From Cristatella mucedo (taxonomy: Eukaryota > Bryozoa > Phylactolaemata > Cristatellidae): DNA of 64,000 nt. The stretch covers positions 7,315,501-7,379,500 of the forward strand of contig WPIO01000011.1 in NCBI GenBank assembly GCA_009760855.2, written 5' to 3'. The notes beneath the pieces were generated by a model. The model made no database searches, was not told the DNA's origin, and saw nothing but the letters and a program-made list of their open reading frames with translations. The position numbers were made by a program, and so were the translations under genes. Below are positions 46,125-57,830 of the stretch, piece by piece; the first letter of the stretch is position 1, and each line of letters starts with the position of its first letter.

Positions 46125-46428
46125 GTCAATACTCTGGAGTCTCCCACTGATATAGGACCTGAACCATTGCAGAGCAGTGCCAGTGATTCCCAGGCGAGAT
46201 GAGAGGCGCTCGAGAAGGACTTAGCGATCGATTTTATCAAAAGCTGCCGAAAGATTGAGCAAAACAAGCAGGGATAATCTAAACATGTTTCATTCCTAAG
46301 TAGGTCGTTGAACACCTGAAGCAGTACTGACTTGTGGAGTGGTTAGCTCTTAAACCAGACTGGAACTTGCAAGCAAGGTTTGTAGTTTCAATATATGAGT
46401 TCAGCTGGTCTGCCACGACTCGTTCCAG

Positions 46429-46730
46429 TGTCTTTGATAGGAACGGTAGAAGGGAGATGTGGTGGAAATAATGACTTGCACGAAGCTTGAAGGGGCAGCG
46501 GATTCTTCTCTCGGTTATTTTGCAGGCATCCGGAGCTGCGTCTGCCAAGCAATAGCGAAATGTGGAACGGCCTCTTTTTGATAGAGCAATAGTTGATGGG
46601 CAAATTTGAGGATCGCATTATAACAGGCTAATTTGCTCCCTTAGCCTGGCAGCTAAGGCGGCCTCGTTTTCGTTTGCAAGCAGTACCGCTACTCGATCCG
46701 GTGTCTTTGATAGGAACGGTAGAAGGGTGA
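46429..46730. repeat. duplicated segment inside LINE-B
   Basis: 'gtgtctttgataggaacggt' + 'agaaggg' occurs at about 46429 and again at about 46700. The 240 bases between are not expected LINE-B order, so this is an insertion with duplication or a local rearrangement. Confidence 0.65.
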
Positions 46731-47459
46731 CTGGGCGTCATTTGCTCAAGTTCTCTTGGTCTGGTGTTGCATTCTTGAGTAGTGGACTGACTACAGTCGT
46801 TTTGAGAGGTGCTGGGACATGACCTGAGGCTAATGATATATTAATGATGTTGGTTATGTATGGCAGCAGCAGATCAATGCATCGTAGAAGCAGGACAGTG
46901 GGAATAGGGTCCAAAGGACTAGTTGTCTTCTTTGATCGGGATATGAACTTTAACACAAGGTCACTAGTGACCTCGCTGACTGTAGACATTGAGGTGCTGC
47001 AAGGAATTGAGGGACAGCATTCTAGGGGGATGCTGCCATCGCAGGGATGGACTCCCTGATCTAGTCTATCTTCTGGACAAAAAGAAGCTAGAGAAGCGAT
47101 CAGCTAGATCAGCACATAGATCATTAGGTAAACAGCTAACGTTGGAATGGTTGAGGAGATGGTTGATCGTCGATATCAGCATTTTTGGATTGTGCATCAG
47201 TGATTCAACAATTTTTTATAGAAGCTAGAATTGACCATTGGTAGGATCGATTGGTACGACCTACAGTAGTCCTCGTATGCCTGTCGATGGACATTCAGTC
47301 ATGATCTTTTGTATGTTTTTCAAACTTTCGCTTCGTAGACCTAGCTAGTTTAATGTCTTCGGTAAACCACAGGCAGTCTGGGCGAGGGCTCACAGTAGGC
47401 TTAGTCAGAAGTGCAAACTCGTTGAGCCCGCTAGCTAGTGTTGCGTTGTGGCAATCTGC

Positions 47460-47559
47460 CAACGATTCCTTTGCAGCAAATGTAAACGCCTAGAAAGAGA
47501 TTGAGTTCGCTGGTGGCGCTTTGCCAAGTGTGTGTTATCACTATTATTTTTATTACAGG
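47460..47559 (+). mobile_element. tail-only LINE-B insertion (opposite strand)
   Basis: 'tttgcagcaaatgtaaacgc', 'ctagaaagagattgagttcg', 'ctggtggcgctttgcc' and an A/T tail lie in plus orientation within the minus-strand LINE-B, between its linker and reverse transcriptase parts. Confidence 0.78.
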
Positions 47560-48499
47560 TCGGAAGGGGGACCGAGCAGCAGAGGCGACGCAGATATTCT
47601 CGCACGGACAGCATCGATGTCAACGGTCTTGAGGCTTCTCGATTCACGTGTAACTTTAGAGGAGAAGAAGAAGGGCGCACGCTGTCGACTGAATGAGATC
47701 TGCATGCGGTTAGATAAGCAGGATTTGGTAATAATTGGTGATGACAAAGTGCAGCTGTATGAGAAAATTTGGTCGAGTGCATGACCCTTGATGTGAGGCT
47801 ATGTACATGTAGGGCTATGCATAGTAGGGCTATGCACACGAGCCATAAGAGACAATGAGTCAGTCAATGCACAAACTTCAGTGCTGAAGGCGTCAGATTG
47901 GCTATCAAAGTGAATGTTTAAATCACCCATAGCGAGGAAGGGTCGATTTCTTGCACACTGAATCGAAACGAAATCGCTGAAAGCTGAGACAAAGGAGGAC
48001 TTAGTACCGATGGTGGGCGATAGACTATTACCGCCATCGGTAGCTTGTTGTCTGGTGAAATCATGACAATAGATTCAAAAGACTGCTTCGAGGGTATTGC
48101 TAATGGCTTGAAGTTGAATTACAAGCGCATGACAATAGCAACTCAACAACCAGTTTTGATGGATCTAGGGGTTTGAAAGAATGAGAAACCATTCAGGGTA
48201 GCGTCTTTAAATGTCGGGCAGTTTACCGATTTTAGCTAACTTTCAGTCAAGGCGAGCAGTCGAGACCCTTTTCGGAAATAAGGTCGCTTATTACTAGAGG
48301 TTTATTGCACAATGAGCGAGGATTCCAAAGACAAGCACCAAGTTGGGTCGCCGGAGTTATAACAGGCCTGATGACCATTGAGTTAGCGAGATTCACAATG
48401 ACGCTTGTAGGGGAGCGTGCTGAGTGGTTCGAGACAATGCTAGGAATACCAAACGAGCCGGTTCTAAGCTCGAAGTCCCCGCCAAACGAGTAGAGCGTC

Positions 48500-49570
48500 C
48501 AACCTGGCGGCGCCGGCTTCCGCGGCGGCTCCGGGGTGCTTTTCTTTTTTTAATATATAATTCACAAATCTTAGCAACAACACTAACCTCTAGGAATGCA
48601 TTTGAACTACGACGACGAAGCGGTAATAGGTGCGCACGATCACAACTAACACTTAGGATACAAGCCGCCGGCGAATCTAACGCCGCCGCCTGGCTTGGGA
48701 GACCCAGCAGCCCGAAGCGATAAGCATTTAGATGTCCATAAGCACGTAATTTCTTACGCACCGCGGTCAAACAAAAGTCAGATTAGCTTTGAACAGGTCT
48801 TAGCTGTATCGGTTTCCTTATACGCTGTTTGCAAGAACTTCGATTTGCGGAAGAATTCCGCAACGGACAAGGAACGCGTATTAGCATGCTCGGTGTCGGG
48901 AGACGAGATTTGTGAATATGCTAGAACTGGGATCGGAAGTTCTGACGACTTCCGCATGAAAGAAAAATTGGTTATGCAAACTACGTCTAACCCGGGTAAA
49001 CCGGAAGCAACAAATCAAAAATTAAAAATTCGATCTTTGTATCATATGCGACTTGTATCCCAACTTTTCGAACCTTGGTAGATTGCGATATATGCTCGAA
49101 GCTCGTTGAGGTGCATTTTTGTGACTTTTATACAGCTTCATTTCCTGGGTCGGTTGGTGCCTTGTAAATTTCATAACTCGGCTTATACTATGCATCCTAG
49201 TTATATCTAACTTGCTCGTGTTACCTTTTCCTCTGTTTAAATTAATTCGCACAGTTTTATTGCTGTAGCTCAGGCTCTTAGCCTGCAACGTAACTACTAA
49301 CATTTCACCCGCTATAAAGATGCTCAAAGCAGACTTTGAAAATCTGTCATTGTTTCATGACTAAGTTCTCGCTGAAAATTTTACTATTTCTGATACCATT
49401 TTAGGAAAATAGATTTCTTTAATATGCAAATAGAAAACTAAGTTTCTCCAAATTTGCAGTATTTAAATTGAAAACAAAAAAGTTTACCTATCCATTCATG
49501 TTTATGCACGCAGTTAAGCCGCCAGTATCCCTTCACATACCTGACCGCTGAGCTGAATGCTTGCATATTG
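48500..49570. other. unassigned; may include the 5' region of LINE-B
   Basis: A short GC-rich start (48.5-48.55 kb) then mixed sequence. A plus-strand frame at 48695-49081 (128 codons) has no motif I recognise. Part could be LINE-B 5' UTR on the minus strand. Confidence 0.35.
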
Positions 49571-49576
49571 TTTCTA

Positions 49577-49735
49577 ATAAGGCGGTTGCTTTCACGACCT
49601 CGGTCCCGAGGTCGTGGGTTCGATTCCTGTGGTGGGCGATTCTTTATCGCCACTGCAAGCGGTGGTGATAGCCGTAAAGGCTCTCCTGTCGCTATACAAA
49701 AAGAGGCTGTTTAATCAGCTAGGATTTATTTTAAT
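49577..49735 (+). mobile_element. SINE-A copy (near full length)
   Basis: A clean plus-strand copy: 'aaggcggttgctttcacgac', 'gtcccgaggtcgtgggttcg' (box B GGTTCGATTCC at 49617-49627), 'tgggcgattctttatcgcca', 'ctgcaagcggtggtgatagc', 'aaaggctctcctgtcgctat', 'agaggctgtttaatcagcta', 'ggatttatttt'. It lacks only the first part of the head. Confidence 0.9.
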
Positions 49736-49887
49736 TATTCTCTTATGCCCTTTTCTTTCTTTAATCCAGTTTCTTGCACATAAATATGCATAGCATGACT
49801 TTCAAAATTAGTCTTCTGTAGGGCTTTTTGCATATCTATTTTTTATCTACTTCGGTAGCATGCAAACGCAAGGTACACAAGTAAATT

Positions 49888-50030
49888 AGAGATCAGCTAA
49901 TTCACAAGCCTCATTTATATTTCAGCAAAATAGCGTTAGCGGCTATTCCTCTCGCTCACAGGGGCAAACATAAATCGCCAGCTACACGACTCTAAGCCAC
50001 GGCACGCGATCGTGAACGCGACAGACCTAC
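49888..50030 (-). mobile_element. SINE-A copy, strongly diverged
   Basis: On the minus strand 'gttcacgatcgcgtgcc', 'tagagtcgtgtagctggcga', 'tttatgtttgcccctgtga', 'gcgagaggaatagccgctaa', 'aaatgaggcttgtgaattag', 'ctgatc' follow the family order with many changes. Confidence 0.6.
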
Positions 50031-50221
50031 AACTAATCGAGATCTTTCGCTTTTGCATCTAACTTTCTCTCAGAGCATCAGTTATGCTAGACATACAGAC
50101 TTTTCCACGAAAATGAAATGTTAGAGTTAAGTGGGCGTGAAAGATGCTGATGATGAGGGCAATGCCTTATGATAAGTATACAAACAGCTACAGGCCGTAA
50201 ACAATTTCTATGCTCGTATTG

Positions 50222-50223
<2 letters not shown>

Positions 50224-50316
<93 letters not shown>

Positions 50317-50380
50317 TCTCTCTCTCTCTCACTCTTTCTCTCTCTTTCTCTCACTCTTTCTCTCTCTCTCACTCTCTCTG
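50224..50380. repeat. (CT)n microsatellite with interruptions
   Basis: About 155 bases of CT, with A and T interruptions to the right. Leu-Ser open frames in it are not genes. Confidence 0.96.
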
Positions 50381-50459
50381 GTCAGTTATGGACGGCAGCA
50401 GAAAGGCTAGACATTTCAGAAGGAGCAGTTGGTAGGATTTCTAGCGGGCTAGAAATAAT

Positions 50460-50630
50460 ATTATATCCTATAGTACTTTAAAAATTAATAATATAAAAAT
50501 AAAACTCGTTTATAGAGTGCCTTGGGTAACTTAGTCTCTATTCAGGTGCTTCACATATGCCATGGGGCTCGAGCCCACGACCTCTGTCAGCAAGCACGTT
50601 CAGCGCCTCACTCACTGTGCCAAGTCATAG
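50460..50630 (-). mobile_element. SINE-B copy
   Basis: On the minus strand: head with 'ggcacagtgagtgaggcgct', 'gaggtcgtgggctcgagccc' (box B), then 'gtgaagcacctgaatagaga', 'ctaagttacccaaggcactc', and A/T-rich tail. Confidence 0.8.
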
Positions 50631-50767
50631 CAGTGTTTCAAGACTGGGAGAGGCATTTCGAAATGAGGTAAGCAGGGACAGGCTTGAAAGTGGACTCAAT
50701 TAGAGCAATGGATGGAGGTTGAAGTGTCCAGCTTAGTTTATTATCTTGGAGATGGGCTCTCTGATCT

Positions 50768-50935
50768 TAATAATAATAATTCATTTGTTTAACACCCTAA
50801 GAGAGGTTAATCTCTAGTCTGATGCATCACATATAACTCGGGGCTTGAACCCACGACCTCGGTCATCAAATTCATTCAGCTTGACCTCGGTCGTTATAGA
50901 CGAGCACATTAACCACCATGCCAAAACCAGTGAAC
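50768..50935 (-). mobile_element. SINE-B copy
   Basis: On the minus strand: 'ggcatggtggttaatgtgct', 'gaggtcgtgggttcaagccc', 'gtgatgcatcagactagaga', 'ttaacctctcttagggtgtt', 'aaacaaatgaattattatta'. The head carries a duplicated piece (two 'gacctcggtc' blocks on the plus strand). Confidence 0.8.
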
Positions 50936-53470
50936 TATGGAGTGCTCGCGAACGCGTAAGACAGTGGAGTAATCGGTTCTTGAAAGCTTTAATGCGTGTT
51001 CTATTTATCAAGTGCTCGCGTTATACTTATCCCGGTCTAGTATTTCATGCAGTTTTGGCGAATGTCATCACTTGATTAAGGACCAAAGTATGCGTAGCCT
51101 TTTTCCAGAGCTGGCATTGGGGTTTGAGCTGATTTAAGCTATAGGCCATGGAGCCGTTGGTGTATGTCGTGGCTACTGTTAAACGCCTGCAACCCTCAGT
51201 TACTGTTAAATAGAGTTGTCTACGTTATGGATACATACATGATGTGTCAAGACATGAGCGCTCTTTATCGCTGCCCTGTTCCTCTACTGCCGTTAAACTG
51301 CAAACAACGACGCTGCGCCAGCAAGTTACTAGCTGTGTTAAAGAAATCGAGCGTCGCCGGTATTCTTCGCGAGATGGCCGATACACCGAGCACCGTTAAG
51401 TGTGCCGTGCTTGAGGCCTAGTTCTCCAGGACGTGGAAGTCGCACACCCGGTTGTAATGATGTAACTTCTATATTTGCGTTAATTATGGAAATGCTCCTT
51501 TGTAATGCAGCTCGTGTAGTCTCTGGTTGCCGATAATGAGAGTCTACCATCAATATCGACATTTGTTGATGGCATTTTTATCGCTTATCACACGTTACCG
51601 AGCAAGTAAGTGGTGCATTGTAGCATTTTGAAGAGTTATTCATGCGTTTTCAGGTGGTTTTCAAGCCCAGCAAGAGCCGCGAACTGACTTTGGAGAGAAT
51701 GATGAATGGTGAAATTAGGCAGAATGGTAAAAACGTGCTTTAGTGTTAGAGGAGAATGCAAGCCGCTTGCAAATGAACAGCTCGCTTCAGGAAGATCGTA
51801 GTCGGATCCTCCAGCCGCATGCTTCATTGGGGAGATACTAACACGCAGGCTGGAGTATGACCGAAAGCCATCTAAAAGTTTGGTTTGCTCGGAAAGTATA
51901 TAGTTCAGTGTTAACTGTTCGGCCTACTGCCGACTGCCGACTGTTATGGCATGTCCTCCTAAGACACTCCCTTGACCGCGGTGGAGAAATCGACTATTAT
52001 GTGAGCTGTCCCATCCGAAAGTGGCTTGGTATACCGAGGAGCTTCAACATAAATGCACTGCTTGAGTTATCTTCGCAGTTATATCTCCCAATCAGTTCAC
52101 CGGGCTTAAAAGAACAAAGCTGTAAAGGGCACAAAGCAGGCACCATCAACAACTGTTTCACGGATGCGTGCATCGGGAGAAAGTGGGGTGTCTGAGCTAC
52201 TGTAGCGGAGCTTGAGGCTTTCCCATGTATCGAGAGGAAGCTTCAGCCAGTGGTGGATGAGTATGAAATCTCCGCTTGCAGGAGGCAGGTCCGACGCAGA
52301 CGGCTCAACGGGAGCTCTCACGAGTCCGACTGCACTTTTCTTCTTCGTTGCCAGCCACCAGTGCAGCCTCGCATGCATCCGCGAGTCTATGATGCTGCTC
52401 GATTGCTTGATTGACCGACTGCGCTGCTCAAGGGCTGCTGCTCGGCGGCTTCTCGCTCTGCATGTGAGCGGCACCTCAGTGCACGTCAGTCAGGCAGGCA
52501 GCGCTCGTCCAGGGCCGAGCCGGCCGAGCACGCTCTGCTGGCCGATGGTCGATGTAAGGACTACTGCAGTTAATCGGGCCGACACTCGCTGCTTGTTGCA
52601 TCGATCTGCAGCCGATGACTGGACGACGAGCAAACGACAGCCTTCTGCCTCTTCGAGCGAGGAAGGATAGCTGCACGTTCTTTCTCCGTTCATGCAAAGG
52701 CCTAGGTGGACAGCCATGATGGATCAGTGATCGTGCGCCATTCGACCGAGCAGACAGCAAGGCAAAAAAAAACACGGAGAGGTGGCCCACAGACAAAAAC
52801 GAGTGGGACAGCACGGAAATACAATGGTTAGCAACACGAGTGGCAGAGGTGAAGCAAATCGATTGAGTGCACATGAAAGCACAGTGGAATGTCACTTTCC
52901 CAGAAAGACCAAAGGAGGAGAGAGTTGGTAGAATCACTTGGAACTCGTATTGAGTTCAGTATAATTAATTGCACGAGCTCTTTACTCTGGATGCGTTCCT
53001 TAACTTGGGCAGCTATTATATCCCCCTGGTTCTCACTAAAGGCAAGTGCTTTGAGACACCAAAGTTGGAACTTCTTATTTTCTTGTTTGCTAATACATAT
53101 GTATGCGTATATGAGTAGCATAGTAATGGCTGCTGCAGTCGAAGAGCAAGCCATGTTTGTTTCTGTAGAGCAATATTTCAGACACCCCTCCCTCTCTGGT
53201 CTCCTGTCCCCTCCTCAGCTCCTACCGGTATATCACCAATTCATGTATTATTGTATATAATTCATTCCCTGTCTCTGTAACTGTGCAAAGCTGTAAAGAC
53301 GAAGCTGGTGCTGGATGCATGAGGAGAGGAGAAGTGAAGAGCGTGGCTGAGTCCTAGTGCAGAGTCCAGAAGTAGCATACAAGTCAGCACAGCATAGCAT
53401 AGAATAAGGCCTCTGAAAAGAAAGTTCCCGATTCAGCAGCAAAAGAAAAGAAATCTTCATTGAACAACAA
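50936..53470. other. unassigned stretch with a GC-rich patch at 52.2-52.7 kb
   Basis: No recognised repeat. The GC-rich patch has long open frames on both strands (plus 52212-52670; minus 52106-52474) but no motif and no clear splice sites, so I do not call a gene. It could be an exon or a small CpG island. Confidence 0.35.
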
Positions 53471-53479
53471 TTATTGTGG

Positions 53480-53890
53480 AAGTATGTTCAAAAGCCTAGA
53501 GCCTCAAAGCAAAGATTGTGTACACAAGAGACAAGACAAGAACGGCTAACTTATTGTCCCTAGAGGACCTAAGGTCACGAGAAGTTTAAGCAGCAGCAGC
53601 AGCAACAGTTCAGCTAGGTGTGAAGGGTCTAAGCTATGCAGGCCCGGGTGCATCCGAGTAAAACGTTGTCTACAATTTGCTAGTCAATCAGGAGCCAGAG
53701 TGACTCCTTTAGCAAAGGGGACCCGCTATTGGATTTCTTGAATTTAAAAACGAGTCAGGTGGCAGCTATTGCCACCAACTGTAGAGGCTAGGTGGATGGG
53801 TCTTCAGCACAGCCAAGGCTTAGTCACACTAGTCCAGCCTGGAGAGAATCAAGAGGGCTAGCAGGATCTTTACCTAGCTAAACCTGGAAC
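53480..53890 (-). mobile_element. possible LINE 3' fragment (diverged)
   Basis: Minus-strand phrases 'LILSRLD' followed about 60 codons later by 'LHSLDPSHLAELL' fit the L2-type order 'L-LSRLDYCNSLL ... HGLAPSYL-ELL'. There are many stops, and the family is not assigned. Confidence 0.45.
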
Positions 53891-54440
53891 GTTGAGTAGT
53901 GCCTCATGCTCTTACACACGGTTAAGAGGTCGGCAGAATTCACAGGTACATGCGTTTTGGCTATGATCAGGACTGTAAGCACAAAAGCTGCATGGCCAAT
54001 ACAATAGTTTATATTGCCTGATCCAGAAAAATCAAATACAAAATGCAAATGCAAATGCCGTACAAAATCTACAAGGACATGAGGTGGCAAGGCCAACATG
54101 TCAATAGTGGACGAGTTGGCACAAAAACAGCTTCTCAAAGTCCGTAGCTGATCATAAATCGCATCACCAGACAGGCACGACAGCTCACAGTATATGTGCT
54201 ACACTTTGACGGTTTTCACGGAGTGGTAAGGCAGATGGCCTCGCTCGATGCGACTAGACTGGCAGCTACAAAATAATGTTCGAGCCATGTCACTGCAGCA
54301 CAGGCAAAGATGTTCGGCACTTAAGCCAACGCTATTTTGAGCAATTCTTGCCTCTGCTTTACATGCAATAGTGGACGAAACCTTTTTAGAAATGCGATGG
54401 CACGGCTCTCGGTTCGAGCGCTCAGATTCAGAGACTGAGT

Positions 54441-55292
54441 TCAAGCTGTCTTTTGAGTGGGGCCAGCCAGATTGTGCGGTCTCTTTGCCACCACCGAACC
54501 GGTCCGAGGAGGCACTGCCGGGGGCGAAGGTTTTGTCGCTTCCGATTGGGGGCTGCGACATGGAGGGAGCACCAGTGAGCATGCTGAGATTCCTTTCGAT
54601 GCGGCAGCGGCCGTTGTGGCTGCATCGCCGGCTGCTGGGGATGGCCACACATTGGGAGCAGGTGGCTGCTGCACGCTGTGAATGGTCGCCACAGCAGCTG
54701 CCGCCCTCATCGCCGGTAGGTGTAAGAACACTGCTGCCGAGCCGTCGTGAACCACTCGGTGCAGGGGCAACGGAGCAGTGTCGGCGGCAGAAGCAGCTGT
54801 GACCTGCTCCATGAAGAGCGATGCGTGGACCAGCCGTGACACGGCCTCGCTGCTGGCTTGCCCGGAAGTGAACGAGTGGGATCTGATGCCCAAAGCCTTG
54901 CTTTTCTTGTCAGGTACGTGTGGCCCGTCGGTTTCGGTGGCCTCGACGTAGAGGCCAGTCGGCGAAACTGCCAGCGGCGACGTCAAGCCCGAGTTCTTTC
55001 TCTTCGGCGGAAGTGCCGGCGGCGGCTTCGAGCTATCGTCGACGTTAGCGAGCGAGTCCACTGCCTCCGACGAGCTGGCCAGCTGAAGGTCTGCAGCGCT
55101 GCCACAGTTTGCCGGCCTCGCGAGGTGCTCGTCGGCTGCTGGCCAGACGTTGCCCCTACCGGTCTCCAGCAGTGATGACGACGCTTGATGTTGCTGCTGC
55201 TGCTCCGCAGAAAGCGTCCCGTCGAACACGTCAGCACCGGACCACCGGTCGGATCCGGATGTGTCACACCCGTTGGGCATTGGCCGAGGCAG
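54441..55292 (-). CDS. FAM107-domain gene, large Ser/Pro/Ala-rich exon
   Basis: A large exon beginning after a good acceptor ('cgtccactttgcag' before 55292) in phase 0, which fits the outgoing phase of both the 58.2-kb and 60.1-kb exons. It reads LPRPMPNGCDTSGS..., a Gln run, and two proline-rich SH3-ligand motifs: KPPPALPPKRKNSG (P-x-L-P-x-K, a Crk-type ligand as found in C3G/RapGEF1) and KPSPPAVPPRTGS near the end. A Ser-rich RSHSFTSG lies between. The frame meets a TGA at 54443-54441, so the true donor is at or before it; 'ACCG/GTTCGG' (about 54503) would fit the phase of the 24.0-kb exon. A different gene (for example a C3G-like protein) remains possible because homology is not decisive. 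Confidence 0.62.
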   Translation of the reverse strand: MPRPMPNGCDTSGSDRWSGADVFDGTLSAEQQQQHQASSSLLETGRGNVWPAADEHLARPANCGSAADLQLASSSEAVDSLANVDDSSKPPPALPPKRKNSGLTSPLAVSPTGLYVEATETDGPHVPDKKSKALGIRSHSFTSGQASSEAVSRLVHASLFMEQVTAASAADTAPLPLHRVVHDGSAAVFLHLPAMRAAAAVATIHSVQQPPAPNVWPSPAAGDAATTAAAASKGISACSLVLPPCRSPQSEATKPSPPAVPPRTGSVVAKRPHNLAGPTQKTA

Positions 55293-55299
55293 CTGCAAA

Positions 55300-57140
55300 G
55301 TGGACGACTCTGACGCCTTGCAGGCAAATTATCCTGACAGCCGCGAAGGAAGTAGCAGCCGGCACGGGTGCTGCATTGTTGCTGGTGGCAGCAGAAAGCG
55401 ATGGCTCACTGGCGGCTCGAAAGCCTGCAGCTCTGCCGGTCGGCAGCTGTATAGGCTGCACAAGTGATGATGGGTGGTGGTCGCGTACGGTCTGCTGTGC
55501 ATGCCCTCAGAGCAAAATCGCTCCACTCCTCAACTACATCCAACCGATCGCTCAAAGCCCAAAGCCATTCTACCACAATGCTGCATGCAGATTCAAGCCA
55601 TGCAATTAGCAAGAAAGAGGCATCAACCACCACAAAAAACATCGATCGGCCGCCATGGGTGTTTGAGGCATGTTTTCGACACCGGTCTCGAAACGTGAGC
55701 GGGAAGGCGAAAATGAAAGAGGAAGACCAGAGCGAATCATGCACAAGCCATCGCTGTGTAGTAGGCACAAAGCTGCCGAATTCAGTGTGCGCACCATCTA
55801 TCTGCAGGCACTCGTACCGTGGTTAAATATCGTTAAGACGTGCCTGCAATTCGACAGAACTAGGAATACAGAAAGCTGTGAGGGTGGTCACACATTGTTG
55901 GCGACTGGATGCCTGCAGGGATTATGCGGAAGCAGCTGTTTTACCGTCTGTGCTACAAGCCAGACCACAGATGCAGCATCTGTTGCCTAGATCTGACTGC
56001 CACAGCTGATGCTGCTGCATGCTTGTGCAATTGGAGGAGCAGCCGGCTGTAACATTTTGTAAGCAAGAGCAAGCAGCCGCTGCACACAGTATCAGCAAAA
56101 CTCAGGAAACGACTGCATGGGGCATAAAGGCCGGCTTCAGCAGCAATCGAGCCTGATTCAACCGGCAGCTAGACAAAGGTGCACTTGCACGATCCACCTG
56201 CAAGACCTAAGGGCAGACTCTGTAACTCCTATTCTACGAAAAATGAGGGCACTAGTATTGCCAAAAGAGCCAAGGATTGTACATCAGGTAGCCGGCCAGC
56301 ACTGTGTGGCACAAGACATTTTCTGGTTGGATTTTTAGAGCTTCTCTGGCGTTCCAAGGTAATACTGCTAAGGCTAAGACTGCTGTTGGCTAGTTAGACT
56401 GGTCTCGAGTCTGCCAGAGAGGCTGTGTCAAGGATATTGCAGCTCGCCCTCCAGCAGCACAGGAGCAGGAGCACCCTCAGGGAGCCTAGTGTAATGCAGG
56501 AGCCGCTGTGGGTACTTGCAGTTGTAGTGCTGGCTCTTTTACTGTTCTACCAGGTTTGTAGAGGTCAAACAAAAAACTGTGAGCAGACTTGTGGCCTAAA
56601 AACACAGTGCCAATACCATTCCGTTTATTGCCTATAGTGAGAGTATGTCTTGTCAGAGCATTAAATAATCGAAACTACCTTATGGCGTCTATGTATTACA
56701 AGTTCACGTATATATATTCATTCAATAAAGTCGGGGTTAATTATAGAAATTCTGGAGAACCTCTCCATGGCACCCATTAATTACCATGCATTTGCAGTCA
56801 CACAATTAAAAATAACCTGGAAACACGAGAGGTAAAAAAGAAGACACTACAAAGACATCTTCATACTGCATCAAAACACCGGCTGTGGTCAATCAAATGC
56901 TCGGAATATGTGGTTTGGACTTCCATTTGTAAGGATTAGATCTCATCGAGGTTCAGGCCGTATGGCATAAGTATAGCTGCATACTGAACTAGAGAATAGT
57001 ACATACAGGTATTTATATATAGATAGAGAAACCATCGCCAAAGAAACGTTCCTTCAAAAGATGTGCATGTTACCTGTGACTACCAGGTACCACATCAACC
57101 ATATGTCAACATTAAGGAGAAGGGGAGAGAGAGAAGGGAG
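55300..57140. other. intron of the minus-strand gene, unassigned
   Basis: Short overlapping frames only. No repeat family supported. Confidence 0.4.
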
Positions 57141-57144
57141 AGCA

Positions 57145-57830
57145 AAAAAAGAACCCCGGATAATACCATGAAATTGTATAGCACTACCAGAGAACTAAAT
57201 CTCTCTATAAGCACTTTAAATTTGTTGTAAGGGATGCCTGTCAATATGGTTAAAACATTGGCGGATTTGGCAGCCTCATTTTTTGTGTTGCAGCAGAACA
57301 GCCTTAACGGCTATCACCACTGCTTGCAGTTGGTAATAATGGATCGCCCACTGCAGTCTTTGCACCCACGACCTCGGGTGTGAAGAGCAAGCAGCAAGCA
57401 CCCCCAGGGCTATTTATAATACATGCACAAAGTAAGCAGGCATAAACATGGGAAACAAATTCACATGGACTCAGCAAACGAGTGAGGACCGGAAATGGGT
57501 TTTTAGCTTCTTTTCTGCTGTGGTCAAGTCGGCGGGGGGGGGGGGGTGGGGGTGTCGTGACGTCAGCCAAGAGTGAGTTCCAGCTATTGGGAGCATACGA
57601 ATTGCACGCGATTGTCTCCAATTAATTTTATGATGTTCGAGGAACAGCTAATCAACTTTAGTCAGAAGAGCTGGTGGTGGGTACGACGTCTGGCCTGATT
57701 GGCGAGTAGTTTGAACAGGTAGGCTGGAGAACGAATGAAAAAAAATGAAAGAAAATGAAGGATCCTAAAAGTGAGTGACAAAACCTCGGATGGTCAAGAG
57801 TCAACCAAACACACTGTGTAAGAGAACAAA
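57145..57830 (-). mobile_element. LINE-B 3' copy with SINE-A nested in it
   Basis: The left part 57145-57265 ('agagaactaaatctctctat', 'aagcactttaaatttgttg') and the right part 57430-57800 ('gtgtcgtgacgtcagcc', 'gagtgagttccagctattgg', 'gatcctaaaagtgagtgaca') are one minus-strand LINE-B split by a SINE-A. A G-run near 57535-57550 interrupts it as well. Confidence 0.8.
57268..57412 (-). mobile_element. SINE-A copy nested in LINE-B
   Basis: Minus strand: 'gaggtcgtgggtgcaaagac', 'tgcagtgggcgatccattat', 'taccaactgcaagcagtggt', 'gatagccgttaaggctgttc', 'aatgaggctgcc'. Confidence 0.8.

Larger units (their letters stand above)
43975..48490 (-). mobile_element. LINE-B, nearly full-length copy, interrupted
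   Basis: Minus-strand LINE-B of about 3.6 kb without its inserts. From its 5' end (right) it carries: a protein start region with 'WNPRSLCNKPLVISDLISEK' near 48.3 kb (endonuclease N-terminus); 'VIVYRPP' near 48.0 kb and 'MGDLNIHFD' near 47.93 kb (endonuclease motifs); a linker with SRSLKTVDIDAVRARISASP near 47.6 kb; RT with SKKTTSPLDPIPTVLL, LPFLSKTLERVVADQLNSYI, GLPQGSVVGLVLFTVYT, FYADDTQLYLCF; LHWLPVKQRINFKVLSLTFR; and the 3' end at 43.98 kb. Stops and frameshifts are frequent. A LINE-A copy (44451-45393) and an opposite-strand LINE-B tail (47460-47559) are inserted. Confidence 0.9.

Noticed and set aside
52106-52670. Coding exon in the GC-rich patch
   Set aside because: Both strands are open, and no splice site or motif favours either, so no gene is called.
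54199-54648. Alternative minus-strand frame overlapping the proline-rich exon
   Set aside because: It overlaps the exon with SH3-ligand motifs in another frame and shows no motif. I cannot exclude that its 3' part (SKDSLNSVSESERSN) is coding after an unseen splice.
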